Source of the DNA: Populus alba
Taxonomy: Eukaryota > Streptophyta > Magnoliopsida > Malpighiales > Salicaceae
Reading direction: 5' to 3'
DNA length: 64,000 nt
Assembly (NCBI RefSeq): GCF_005239225.2
Contig: NC_133291.1
Location: 310,001 to 374,000 of the forward strand
Positions 1 through 11,539 of the stretch are shown piece by piece (the first letter of the stretch is position 1; each line of letters opens with the position of its first letter). The position numbers and the translations under genes were made by a program. The notes beneath the pieces are model-generated. The model did not search any database and was not told the origin of the DNA. It saw nothing but the letters and a program-made list of their open reading frames with translations.

Positions 1-300
1 ATCAGGTTAACCATAATTAATTTAACAAAATAAATTAAACAAAAATTAATTAAAAAGAAAAACCAGAAAAAAAAAATCTGGGTTAACCTATTAAACCCGG
101 AATGTGTGTTATAAAAGTTTGAGATAGAAAAAAAATTTAACATTAACAAAAAAAATTTAAAAAAAAATCCATTAGAAAAAACAAAGAAAAAATGAAGAAA
201 AAAACAAAAAAAAAAAAAAAACAAAAACAAACGGAAAAAAATAACAGCAAAATCCATTAAAAAAAAAACCGGAAAAAAGAATGACAGCATGATAGCTCAG

Positions 301-339
301 CTTTTACTGTGGACTGTATAGTGCAGTCCACAGTAAAAG
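301..339. repeat. Palindrome, 16-bp arms
   Basis: The arms are 301-316 and 324-339, perfectly complementary, with a 7-nt loop. Flanking GCTCAG and CTGAGC extend the pairing with one bulge. The stem core (TTTTACTGTGGACTG) is shared with the palindromes at 1933 and 3955. Confidence 0.85.
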
Positions 340-354
340 TCTGAGCTCTTTTAG

Positions 355-1990
355 CTATATACTAGTTATATGCCCCGCGCGATGCCGCGGGTCAATTATT
401 TTTTGCATTTCAAAAATAGTCAGGATCTAAAAAATGTTAGGTTTTTTTACAAAATTTTACCCAAGAGTCTTAGGTTTGGTTGCAACGTCTAATCCAAGAG
501 TAATATTTATAATATTAACAATAACATTAAACTTGGATTAACCCTTAGCATAAAAGTGTTTGGACTACAATACCAAACCCAATAGCATTGGACGCGGGTT
601 TAACTGCAAGGCCGTATCATAAAAATATGATAATTAAATAGATTAGTTAAAAAAAAAACAAAAAAAAAAAAAACCAACAGGAAGAAAAAAACTAATGAAG
701 AAAAAGAAAAAAAAATATGAATTAATTGGGTTAACCCTTCAAACCAGGTTAACCCGTTATACCTTGAATTCGCATCGTGAAAGTTTGATAATTAAAAAAT
801 GAAAAAAACAAATTAATGGGTTAACCCAGAATTAACCGGGCTAACTCGTTAAACCAGGTTAACCTGTCAAACCCGGAATCTGTATCATGAAAGTTTGATA
901 ACTAAATAGAAAAAAATTTAACATCAACAATTTAAATTAAATGAAAAAAATTAATTTAAAATAAAAAAAACAGCACAAAAAATAAATTTCAGGTTAACTC
1001 GTCAAACCAAGTTAACTTGTTAAACCCTAGATCGGTGTCATGAATGTCTGGTAACTAAATAAAAAAAAGTGAACATTAACAAACTTAACTAAATGAAAAA
1101 AATTAATTAAAAAGAAAAAAATCAAAAAAACTAATCCGGGTTAACTTGTCAAACCATGTTAACCCGTTAAATTCAGAATTTGTATCATGTAAGTCTGATA
1201 ACTAAATAAAAAAAAAAATTAACATTAACAAACTAAATTAAATAAAAAATTTATGAAAATAAAAATAAATAAATAAATTAACGGGTCAACCCAGAATTAA
1301 CTGGGGTTCTCCCGTGAAACCAGGTTAACCCGTGAAACTCGGGATATATGTCATGAAAGTCTAATAACTAAATAGAAAGAAATTTAACATTAACAAACTA
1401 AACTAAACGAAAAAAAATTAATTAAAAAGAAAAAAAGAAAAAAAAAGCAATTCTATTTTAACTTGTCAAACCAAGTTAACCCGTTAAATCCGGTAAACGT
1501 ATAATGAAAATCTGACAACTAAACAAAAAAAAATTAAACATTAATAAACTAAATTAAACAAAAAAATTTTGTTAAAAAAAAAACAAAGGAAGTAGCAAAA
1601 AAAAATCCCAAAAAACATAAAAAAAAAAGGCTAAAAAAACTAAGACAAAAAAAAAAAAAAAAAAAAACGCCTAAGGAATCAGTGTTTTTACTGTGGAAAT
1701 GAAAAAATTAATTAAAAAGAAAAACCAGAAAAAAAATTCTAAGTTAACCCGTTAAATTTGGAATGCGTTTTATAAAAGTTTGAGAGAGAAAAAAATTTAA
1801 CATTAACAAAAAAAAAAATTTAAAAAATATCCATTAAAAAAACAAAGAAAAAATAAAGAAAAAGAAACTTTTTTTAAAAAAAAAAGGGACAGCTCAGAAA
1901 AAAAAAAAAAAAAAAACATTGCTTTACAGGGACAGTGTTTTACTGTGGACTGCACTGTGCAGTCCACAGTAAAACACTGATGCCTTTTAG
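355..1990 (-). mobile_element. Helitron-like repeat unit, copy 1
   Basis: This is the first of two tandem units; the shared left edge recurs 1636 bp downstream. On the minus strand the left edge reads as a Helitron-type 3' end: a GC-rich hairpin (CCCGCG paired with CGCGGG, near 372-391) followed about 9 nt later by CTAG at 362-365, then a T. The interior is A-rich. It carries repeated GGTTAACCCG-type motifs and blocks containing 'tcatgaaagtctgataactaaat' variants at roughly 145-165 bp spacing. The right end is a 47-bp palindrome followed by CCTTTTAGCTATAT. No transposase or helicase ORF is visible, so any element is non-autonomous. Assignment to Helitrons is an inference from the 3' end only. 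Confidence 0.5.
1933..1979. repeat. Palindrome, 22-bp perfect arms
   Basis: The left arm 1933-1954 and right arm 1958-1979 are exact inverse complements separated by 3 nt (CTG). The palindrome lies at the right end of repeat unit 1, just before CCTTTTAGCTATAT. Confidence 0.9.
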
Positions 1991-4017
1991 CTATATACTA
2001 GTTATATGCCCCGCGCGATGCCGCGGGTCAATTATTTTTTGCATTTCAAAAATAGTCAGGATCTAAAAATGTTAGGTTTTTTTGCAAAAATTTTACCCAA
2101 GAGTCTTAGGTTTGGTTGCAACGTCTAATCCAAGAGTAATATTTATAATATTAACAATAACATTAAACTTGGATTAACCCTTAGCATAAAAGTGTTTGGA
2201 CTACAATACCAAACCCAATAGCATTGGACGCGGGTTTAACTGCAAGGCCGTGTCATAAAAATGTGATAATTAAATAGATTAGTTAAAAAAAAAACAAAAA
2301 AAAAAACCAACAGGAAGAAAAAAACTAATGAAGAAAAAGAAAAAAAATATGAATTAATTGGGTTAACCCTTCAAACCAGGTTAACCCGTCATACCTTGAA
2401 TTCGCATCGTGAAAGTTTGATAATTAAAAATGAAAAAACAAATTAATGGGTTAACCCAGAATTAACCGAGCTAACTCGTTAAACCAGGTTAACCTGTCAA
2501 ACCCGAAATCCGTGTCATGAAAATTTGATAACTAAATAGAAAAAAATTTAACATCAACAATTTAAATTAAATGAAAAAAATTAATTTAAAATAATAAAAA
2601 AAAGAGCACAAAAAATAAATTTCAGGTTAACTCGTCAAACCAAGTTAACTTGTTAAACCCTGGATCGGTGTCATGAATGTCTGGTAACTAAATAAAAAAA
2701 AAAGTGAACATTAACAAACTTAACTAAATGAAAAAAAATTAATTAAAAAGAAAAAATCAAAAAGCTAATCCGGGTTAACTTGTCAAACCATGTTAACCCG
2801 TTAAATTCAGAATTTGTATCATGTAAGTCTGATAACTAAATAAAAAAAAAATTAACATTAACAAACTAAATTAAATAAAAAATTTATGAAAATAAAAATA
2901 AATAAAAAAATTAACGGGTCAACCCAGAATTAACTGGGTTCTCCCGTGAAACCAGGTTAACCCGTGAAACTCGGAATATATGTCATGAAAGTCTAATAAC
3001 TAAATAGAAAGAAATTTAACATTAACAAACTAAACTAAACGAAAAAAAAATTAATTAAAAAGAAAAAAAGAAAAAAAAGCAATTCTATTTTAACTTGTCA
3101 AACCAAGTTAACCCGTTAAATCCGGTAAACGTATAATGAAAATCTGACAACTAAACAAAAAAAAATTAAACATTAATAAACTAAATTAAACAAAAAAATT
3201 TTGTTAAAAAAAAACAAAGGAAGTAGCAAAAAAAAATCCCAAAAAACATAAAAAAAAAACAGCTAAAAAAACTAAGACAACTTAAAAAAAAAAAAACGCC
3301 TAAGAATCAGTGTTTTACTGTGGAAATGAAAAAATTAATTAAAAAGAAAAACCAGAAAAAAAATTCTAAGTTAACCCGTTAAATTTGGAATGCGTTTTAT
3401 AAAAGTTTGAGATAGAAAAAAATTTAACATTAACAAAAAAATTTTAAAAAAATATCCATTAAAAATAACAAAGAAAAAACGAAGAAAAAGAAAAGCAAAC
3501 AGTAAAAAAAAAAATATAAATTAATTGGGTTAACCCTTAAACCAAGTTAACCCGTCAAACCTGAGATTCACGTCATGAAAGTTTAATAACTGCATATAAA
3601 AAAAAAATTAACAGGTTAGCCCATAATTAATTTGGTTAACTCATGAAACCAGGTTAACCTATAATTAATTTTATAAAATAAATTAAATAAAAAAATTAAC
3701 TAAAAAGAAAAATCAGAAAAAAAATCTGGGTTAACCTGTTAAATACAGAATGCATGTTATAAAAGTTTGAGATATAAAAAAATTTAACATTAACAAAAAA
3801 AAAAAATTTAAAAAAATATCCATTAAAAAAACAAAGAAAAAATAAAGAAAAAGAAACTTTTTTTAAAAAAAAGGGACAGCTCAGAAAGAAAAAATGAAGA
3901 AAAAATAAACGAGAAAAAAAAAAAAAAAAAAAAAAAACCGTTGCTTTACAGGGACAGTGTTTTACTGTGGACTGCACAGTGCAGTCCACAGTAAAACACT
4001 GATGCCTTTTAGCTATA
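1991..4017 (-). mobile_element. Helitron-like repeat unit, copy 2
   Basis: This unit is nearly identical to copy 1 from the CTAG end (1998-2001) and GC hairpin through the minisatellite interior up to about 3496. It then carries about 460 bp more of the same kind of A-rich GGTTAACC repeat before closing with a palindrome and CCTTTTAGCTATATA. High identity to copy 1 suggests a recent duplication. Long reading frames here are low-complexity poly-Phe or poly-Lys translations of the A-tracts and are not genes. Confidence 0.5.
3955..4001. repeat. Palindrome, 22-bp perfect arms, second copy
   Basis: This has the same arms as the palindrome at 1933 (3955-3976 and 3980-4001) with loop CAG instead of CTG. 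It closes repeat unit 2. Half-palindromes with only the left-arm sequence occur inside the units near 1680 and 3307. Confidence 0.9.
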
Positions 4018-5574
4018 TATATAATATAAATAATAATAATAATTTTATTAAAAAAAAAAAAAAAAACATTCGAGTTTGTATAGATTAGAATCTATCGGAT
4101 TGGATTTTAAAATGCTCTCCCGTGAAATTTGATTCGTTGGAAATCCACGAATCGAGGCCTGCATAACTGCCGTCCAATGTTAGAGGGGATATCAAGATTT
4201 TCGAAACATTTTCAAGAGCATTAAAAATGAAGTGTGTGAAATCCAGCTCATTATCGTGAAAGGAGCAGAAAATGCACTAAAAGAAACTGGTCACATTGCT
4301 CCACTACCGTTTTGTATTGCCATCGTATTCATTCTTCTACCATCTTGTCTGCTCTCAACCACCCATCTTGGACAACTTGTAACACTTGACATGCTTTGTT
4401 TCCAAGTAGCCCATTAGCTTCTTTTTCACAGTTTTTTACTTTATCTTTTTAGGGTCGCACAATCATATACACCTGTGCTCCGCTGGGGATTGAATTGTTT
4501 TTAAAAAAAAAAAATTAAAAAATATGAAGATATTTTGATAACATCATTAAATCCAATCAGGCAGTCAATCTTGAAATCTGTCAGTACAGCTCTCTGCCTA
4601 GCTTGAGTCTTGAATTAAATCGTGCAGGAGCTGATAATATTAGATGATTTCAAAATCAATTATCAATACTAAAATAATATTTATTTAAAATCACGATAAC
4701 TATATAAAAAGTATAAAATAAAAATAAACCATAAATTTTATTTATCAACCAATTCAATATTGAATAAGAGTGAAATAAAAAAAATAATTAGAAAAATAAA
4801 TGACCGGAAACTAGAAAAAAACATATCAAGTTTGACGGGCAGGCCCATCAAACTAGTAATTTGGATAGCTTGGGTCAAGGTTATCGAGACCTTTTTTTCA
4901 AAACCATGATAGCCTCATAAAAAGTAAAGCAAAATAAATTATGAAGCTTAATTCTCAAATAGTCCAGTATCAAATTATAAAATTGAAAAAAAAATATAAA
5001 AAAAACTTAAAAGTTAAACTTGTCATACTCGTCAACAAGGCTATGGACTTTCTAGAATTTAATAACATGTTCTTTTTCAAAATTATTTTTTTTAACTATA
5101 TGATACAAAAAAATAGACAATCATATTGCTAAGTTTTTTTTTTTTTTTTTTTTTTTAAGGTACCATGCTAAAACCGTAAACCAGGATAACCAGAGTTACC
5201 CTGCAAACCGGGTCATTGATTCCACAAAGTTTATTAACCTAGTTTTTTGAAATCATTTTTTATTTAATTAAATTTTTTAAAAAATACGTCATGTTGTGAT
5301 TTTGATATATTTTTCTGATACTAACCCAATACTGAGATGTTTTTTTGATACTACAATAACCATATAAAAAAATAAGTTAAAATAAATCATTAACTCTAAA
5401 TTCCTATCAATATATAATTCAATAATCAAAATTAAAAAAAAAACAATAACTAGAAAGGAAAAAAAAAATCAAAATAAATAAATAAATAAATAACTTCGAA
5501 TTGTTATTGTAATCCAATAATAATAGGCGTAGATAAATAGTGATTTCTCTCACATCTTCAAGCTTTATTTATAA
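4018..5574. other. Intergenic, no gene seen
   Basis: AT-rich DNA with a poly-T tract near 5135-5157 and scattered degenerate GGTTAAC-like motifs, for example around 5160-5215. Short reading frames have no recognisable domain and biased composition. I see no supported gene. Confidence 0.6.
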
Positions 5575-7175
5575 CTAGCTTTTATACCCGTGCGATGCCA
5601 CATGTCATTTTTTTTTTATAAAAAATATTAAAAAAATAAAAATTTAAAAAATCTTGGATTTTTCTGTAAAGTTATACCCAAGAATCCTGGGTTTGGCTGC
5701 AACGCCTGACCTAAGAGTAATATTTATAATATTAATAATAAAATTAAACTCACATAACCCAAGTTTAAGTGAGTCTGACTGCAACACCGGCCCCAAGAAT
5801 ATTGAATGTGGATCTGACTATAAGGTCGTGTCATAAAAGTATGATAATTAAATAGATTAATTAAAAAAACAAAGAAAAAAAACCAACAGAAAGGAAAAAA
5901 CTAATGAAGAAAAAGAAAAAGAAATTGAATTAATGGGTTAACCCTTTAAACCAGGTTATCCCGTAAAACAAATAAATTTAATTTAAAAAAAATAAACACT
6001 GCAGCAAAAACATGTGGGGGAAACACTGCACCTAAAAAATAAATTTAACAAAGATAATTTAAAAAATAAACACGTGGGGGAAACACTGCAGCAAAACAAA
6101 AATCATGTAAGGGAAACACTGTAGTAATCGATAGTGTTTTTTCTTAAAAAAAAAAACTACAAAACTAAGTTGTCAACCAGCTTAATATATATAAAAAACC
6201 GAGATCCGTGTAATGAAAGTATGATAGCTAAATTAATTTTTTTTTCACATTAACAAACTAAATTAAACAAAAAAAATTCATTAAAATAAAGAAAAAAACA
6301 TAAAGAAAAAAAACAAAAAAAAACCCATGGACAAAACAGGAAAAAAAAAAGAAAAACAAAAATGAAAACAAAAGAAGTCAAGTGTTTCACTGTGTGGACA
6401 GTGATACATTATATGTAAAAAACAGAAGAAACAAAAGCGAGGAAAAAAAAATAAAGCTGCTACAATGAAAAACCCACGCGGTAAAAAAAAACATGTAAAA
6501 AAAAAAGTTGTTGCAGTGAAAATTTTTTAAAAAAAAAAGCAAAAGGAAAAACCGTTACAGAAAAAAAAAAAACCAAAAAACAAAAAAAAAAGCCACAGAA
6601 AAAAAAACTGCAAAAAAAAAAACTGCAAAAAAAAGAAAAGCTCTAGCTTCAGTGAAAAAGCTATACGTTTTAGAGTTCTTATTAACCTTTTAAACAAGGA
6701 TAATCCATCAAACATTAGATTCACGTAATGAAAGTTTAATAACTAGATAGAAAAAAAAAAATGACGGGTTAACCCATAATTAACTGGGTTAACCTGTCAA
6801 GCTTGGAATACGTGTCATGAAAGTCTGATAATTAAATAGAAAGAAATTTAACATTAACAAGCTAAACTAAATGAAAAAAAAATAATTAAAAACAAAAAAA
6901 ATAAAATATCTAGTTAACTCATCAAACCAGGTTAACACGTCAAACTCGGGATCAATTAACGAACTAAATTAAAAAAAAATTAAAAGGAAAAAAAACTAAG
7001 AAAGAAGCCAAAAAAAACCCATAAAGGCATAAAAAACCAAAACAAATACAGAAAAAAAAAAGAAAACGAAAAATAATATATATTTATAATATAATAATAT
7101 AATTATAATTATTATATATAAGTATAATTAAAAGGAGTGGGGAAGCTACAGTGCTTTCCCCACACCTTTTAGAAT
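5575..7175 (-). mobile_element. Helitron-like repeat unit, diverged copy
   Basis: CTAG at 5575-5578, followed to the right by a decayed version of the hairpin (ACCCGTGCGATGCCACATGT), matches the left edges at 362 and 1998. The next 300 bp (5640-5920) align by eye to 415-700 and 2050-2345, including the shared block 'agtaatatttataatatta'. The interior is A-rich with GGTTAACCC motifs and three copies of a GGGAAACACTG motif (6020-6125). The right edge is a different hairpin (7137-7163) followed by ACCTTTTAG. The number of differences indicates an older copy than those at 1-4017. Confidence 0.42.
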
Positions 7176-7252
7176 TCTTTAATAAAATACTTATTATTAT
7201 TATTATTATATATAAGTATAATTAAAAGGGGTGGGAAGCTATAATGCTTTCC
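7137..7252. repeat. Duplicated hairpin block
   Basis: GTGGGGAAGC (7137-7146) pairs with GCTTTCCCCAC (7153-7163). A second copy with a similar stem (TGGGAAGC / GCTTTCCCA) lies about 85 bp downstream near 7225-7250. Both are followed by CTTTTAGAATTCTTTAATAA. Confidence 0.7.
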
Positions 7253-7904
7253 CATGTCTTTTAGAATTCTTTAATAATAACAACGTGGACTCGATCATGT
7301 TTTCAAAGTATTTGTCTACTTTTACAAAAGTTTGCTGTTTTTTCTCCTGTGTTGCATTCAAAGGACTGCTCTGCATGCCCCACTCGTTCACCGATCATGC
7401 TCTGGAACTAAAAGTCCATGTCCTTTATAGTTAAAGTTCAATAAATTTAATAAGATGATTAATTTTAAAATTTATAGAACTAATTGAAATATATGAAAAT
7501 TGATTTAAATTTTTATATTAATAAAAAAAATTAAAAATGATGCATATGTGTTGTAACATGATTGTTAGGTGGTTTCTTGTATTGCACGTTGCAATTTTCT
7601 CCCGAGTCGCTTTCTTTTGTTTAGTCTAATTCAAGTTATTAAACTTGTTTCAGTTGATTCAAGAATTCTATATTGTATAGCTGGATTTAAGCTAAACTTG
7701 AAGTTGAATAAAATAATGTATTAGTCCGATAAAATTTACTTGACCTGCTGAGCTTTCAGTAATTTACTGATTAGATTAAACACAGTCTAAACATGATCAG
7801 CTAGTTCTGATAAATTAAAAAAAATAAAATGAAGTCGTTTTGTTTAAATGATTGATTGATCACGACGAGGTTATATTGGTGATTCAGACTGGCCACTGAT
7901 TCAA

Positions 7905-8003
7905 ATTTTCAAATTTGGTGTTTTTCCTCGCTAGAAAACGCTAGAAAATTTTCAAATTTTCAAATTTTCAAATTTGGTGTTTTTCCTCGCTAGAAAACGC
8001 TAC
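7905..8003. repeat. Direct repeat, about 60-bp period
   Basis: The segment 'caaatttggtgtttttcctc' followed by GCTAGAAAACGCTA occurs twice (about 7911-7945 and 7970-8003). The spacer is made of tandem TTTTCAAA units. It looks like a local slippage duplication. Confidence 0.7.
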
Positions 8004-8639
8004 ACGTGTTTAGATTAAAATTGAGATGATAACATGGACATCTATTGGTCAATATTCTTCCGGACTTTTGCCTGAAGCTATTTAAGTTTTCAAACGATTT
8101 GAGGTGGAATCCACTCCCAAGCTACTTTTTTCTTTTCTTTTCTCTTCTTTTTTGGGTTTAGGAGATGCTTGAAAATATAATAATAATTATTTTTTAAAGT
8201 TTTTTTTAAATACATCAAAATAATATTTTTATTATTATTTAAAAATTATTTTTGATATTAAACTTAAAATGAAAACATTAAAAGATTTTTATTAAAAAAA
8301 ACACTTTTAAAATATAAAACAAACAACACCACCACAGAATGAAAAAAACAAAGGTTTCTTCTCGATTTACGATCCGGTCAAAGTCAATGCAATGCAGTAT
8401 AATTATTCCGATAACCTGAAATTGCGCCAAATTTTGCTCACGAGTGTGCTTTCCGGTGGTCAAATAGAGGGGTACAGGCCTCAAAGTCTTTCATGAACAA
8501 TTGACTTGAGCTTGATGATGCAACAACATACAAGCCCCTGGCTCTCGGGGTTTTTCCTTGATTATCTCGTAGTTTTAAAAAATAAGTAGGATAATTTGTC
8601 CAGATCTACATGCATCCTTTTTTTTATATTATTATTCAT

Positions 8640-8825
8640 GTTGGTGTCCGGGTCAGCTTGCGTGTACCATGACTAATTTCATGGCTCATTGAACATCCTG
8701 CAAACCCAATAAGCATGTAAGACATCGAGAGGATAACAGGCATGCATTATGAGATTTGAACCTAGAATACAAAGAAAGAAAACAAGTCCCTTCAACTGCT
8801 TGGACCAAGACCTCAAGGGCAACAT
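8640..8825 (-). mobile_element. SINE-like element (tentative)
   Basis: Read on the minus strand, this stretch holds an RNA polymerase III B-box-like motif (GGTTCAAATC, near 8753-8762). Its 3' part contains the CTGACCCGGACACC-type wording that I recall from Au-like plant SINEs. No target site duplication was confirmed. It is a short, decayed candidate. Confidence 0.4.
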
Positions 8826-10530
8826 GCATCCTTCTTCCATGTACAAGACGTTGAAATTATTTTATTTTGTTCCTGTTTTCTCTAACATAAATTGACGGGG
8901 AAATACATCAAACTCCTTTTAATGCAGGAGAACTTGCCGATGAAGTCGTTGAAGAGTGATTGATGTTGTCCTCGGACACGGACATTAAATTAAGAAAAAT
9001 ACCTATAAAAAATATCACTGCACCAATATCAATTATAGGTGGCAAAATGGTACCCGTGAGTCGGATTTTTATATTTTTATATTTTATTTATTAAATAAAA
9101 AAATTATATACTGGGTTTTGGATATCCAGGTAAAAATATATTTTCTTATCGTTATATATTAATTATAATTTTTTTAAAAAAATGATTTTAATAATGCATC
9201 TTTCACAAACGTAATTAAATAAAATTAATGATTTTTTTTCACACGCTAACTTCAAAGTTTGAATCATGAAAGGGATGAAATATATCTTTTTTAATTAATA
9301 GGACAAGCACTTGATTAATAAAAGCCAGAATCGAGGGAGAGAATTTCTTTCATGTATCATGCTAAGTTATCGAGGAAAAAAATCACATATCTTTCTATTT
9401 GTTCTCTGAGATGGCTAACACTCCGCTATCTACGTGGTGATCAATTTACCGAATTAAACTAATGTATAATTTGTTTTCGTGTGTAGACAAATTTAACTTT
9501 AAAAAAAATCAAATTGAAGTACTTTTTAATAGTCTTGGCATGCTAGTATCCAAAACAATAAAATTTTAAAAATTATTTTGATATATTTTTAATTAAAAAA
9601 TAGTTTTAAAAATACCATTGACTATGATGTAAAATACACTTTAATAATAGCATGATTGACATGCAAAGCATGAAATCAACCACAATTGATCTACACATTT
9701 TTTCTTTACTGTTTAACTTATAAATTGGCATAATTGTTTTTTTTCACACGCGCCTCCATTTACTTGGGAGTGCTGTAATTTCTGTTTTTAAATGTATTTT
9801 ATTTAAAAAATATTAAATTAATATTTTTTAATTTTAATATGCTAATGTAAAATTAAAAAATATTTTAATGTATATTTTAATTTTTTAAAAAATACTTTAT
9901 ATCTAAATATAAAATACATATACAGAATTGGAGTTTCACCTGTAAAAACTAAAAAGAAACAATAAAGTCAACAAGGACAGTTTTGTTCAAGTGCTGACAA
10001 TAATAATTGCTTGACTAACACGCTTACAAAGCAATAAATCAATCACTATTGATCCCCACTTTTCTTCTTCTTCTTTAAATTTGTCACGTTCACGACAAAT
10101 GACATATTAAAAATATTTACAGATATTTCAGTGATTATTTTTTAAAATAATTTTAATTTAAAAATATATTAAAATATATATTTTTTATTTTTAAAAAATT
10201 ATGTAATATTGGTACATAAAACAATATGAAATTATTAAAAAATAATATTAATTTTAAATAAAAAATAATTAAAAAAAAACAGGTCGTTGTCTTTTCATTT
10301 TCAGGCAATCTCTTCCCATCCTTTCGCATTTTTCTCTTGGAGGGGAAAGGACTTCACACTTCTTCCAATCACAGCTTGAAAAAAGAGAACGTGGTGCACG
10401 TTTCAGTCCCCAAAAGTCACGACAACATCAACACCGATCACTAATCTTTATATTTATCCAGACACATACATTTGTTTTTTTTTAAAAAAAAACAAAATAG
10501 GTCCAAGTGGGATGTTTTGGATACTAGTAC
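8826..10530. other. Intergenic AT-rich repeats
   Basis: I see no gene. Two blocks (about 9780-9915 and 10125-10265) carry an AT-rich wording that recurs through the window: runs such as TTAAAATATTTTAATATATA, a TTTTTAAAAAAT core and 'ATTAAAAATAATTTTTAAA'. These are probably decayed MITE-type repeats. Confidence 0.5.
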
Positions 10531-10753
10531 GAGCTTGTTTGACAATATAGTTGAGAACCTTGCGGTTGCTTTTAAAATAATTTTTCGTGCTAAAATATAT
10601 GTTAATGATTTTTTTTTATTTTTTAAAAATCATTTTTGACATTAGCACATCAAAATGATTTGAAAAACACTAAAAACATATTAGTTTGAAGTTAATAAAA
10701 AAAAATTTAAATTTTTTCAAGACACTTTTGAAATGCATAAACAAACAGGCTCC
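10531..10753. mobile_element. MITE candidate
   Basis: A terminal inverted repeat of about 11 bp (GAGCTTGTTTG at the left, CAAACAGGCTC at the right, one mismatch) bounds about 220 bp of AT-rich non-coding sequence. The interior contains the AATAATTTTT / AAAAATCATTTTTGACATTAGCACATCAAAATGATTT block that recurs elsewhere in the window. There is no ORF. The target site duplication is unclear. Confidence 0.45.
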
Positions 10754-10984
10754 ACACGCACGGGCTAAGTTTATCACCTGATTGAAACAAACGTCAAGAT
10801 TCGTGTTCAAGGTGTGTTTGTTTACTCTCAGCTTTTATATCTATGACGTAAAAAGTACAATTAGTTATTTGATGACACACTAAATTATATTTTATATTAT
10901 GCAACATGTTAAAAAAATTGAATTTGAAATACAATTTTTATGAAGCAGTTTTTACATGTTTTTTAGCCGAGATTTGTAAATTTT

Positions 10985-11125
10985 TATTTGTTTTTGCATT
11001 TCAAAAGCATTTTTTTAAAAATTGATTTATTTATTTATTTATTTCAAATTAATTTTTATATATATTTTAAGATTATTTTGATATGTTGATATTAAAAATA
11101 ATTTTTAAAAAATAAAAAAAATATT
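10985..11125. repeat. AT-rich dispersed repeat
   Basis: This has the same family wording as the blocks near 9780, 10125, 45415, 45680, 46300 and 47255: a TTTTGATATGTTGATATTAAAAATAA core followed by an A/T run and ATATTTTAAT. Confidence 0.5.
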
Positions 11126-11373
11126 TTAATTTATTGTCAAGTAAAAATAATCACAGCTGTACATTTCAGAAGTTAGCCGAAAGTTTATGCTTTATTGATC
11201 AAATCACGATTTTGTTTATTTTAGCCTTTCAAAGCACTACATATTACATGAAAATTATGAGACCATTTGTTTACGCGTTAGAGATTGCATTTAAAGTAAA
11301 ACGCAGGAGCCAAGTGTTTGATAAAGAAAAAACCATTAATTACTGTTCATGGTCCCATTAATTTCTATGTTTG

Positions 11374-11532
11374 CACTGTTCATGTTAATTACACTATTCA
11401 ATGAATAGTGCAATTAACATATTGAATAGTGCAATTAACATGAACAGTGTACATTAGTACACTGTTCATGTGAATAGTGCAAGAGAATTACACTATTCAC
11501 TTAAAAAACAGTGAACAGTGCAATTCTCTTGC
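11374..11532. repeat. Cluster of nested inverted repeats
   Basis: The left arm 11374-11402 and right arm 11421-11449 pair over 29 bp with one mismatch, built from CACTGTTCATGTTAATT and CACTATTCA words. A second arm pair (GCAAGAGAATT, 11479-11489; AATTCTCTTGC, 11522-11532) follows, using the same CACTATTCA words. The block is a foldback structure with no ORF, likely a MITE or tandem hairpin expansion. Confidence 0.8.
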
Positions 11533-11539
11533 AATGTCC

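Noticed and set aside
3696..3989. 97-residue minus-strand frame rich in Phe
   Set aside because: It is the translation of A-tracts in the repeat unit; low complexity and covers the palindrome.
1..4017. CRISPR-like array
   Set aside because: The repeats are diverged minisatellites with variable A-rich spacers in a plant nuclear genome.
6527..6724. 65-residue minus-strand Phe-rich frame
   Set aside because: Low-complexity translation of poly-A inside the diverged repeat unit.
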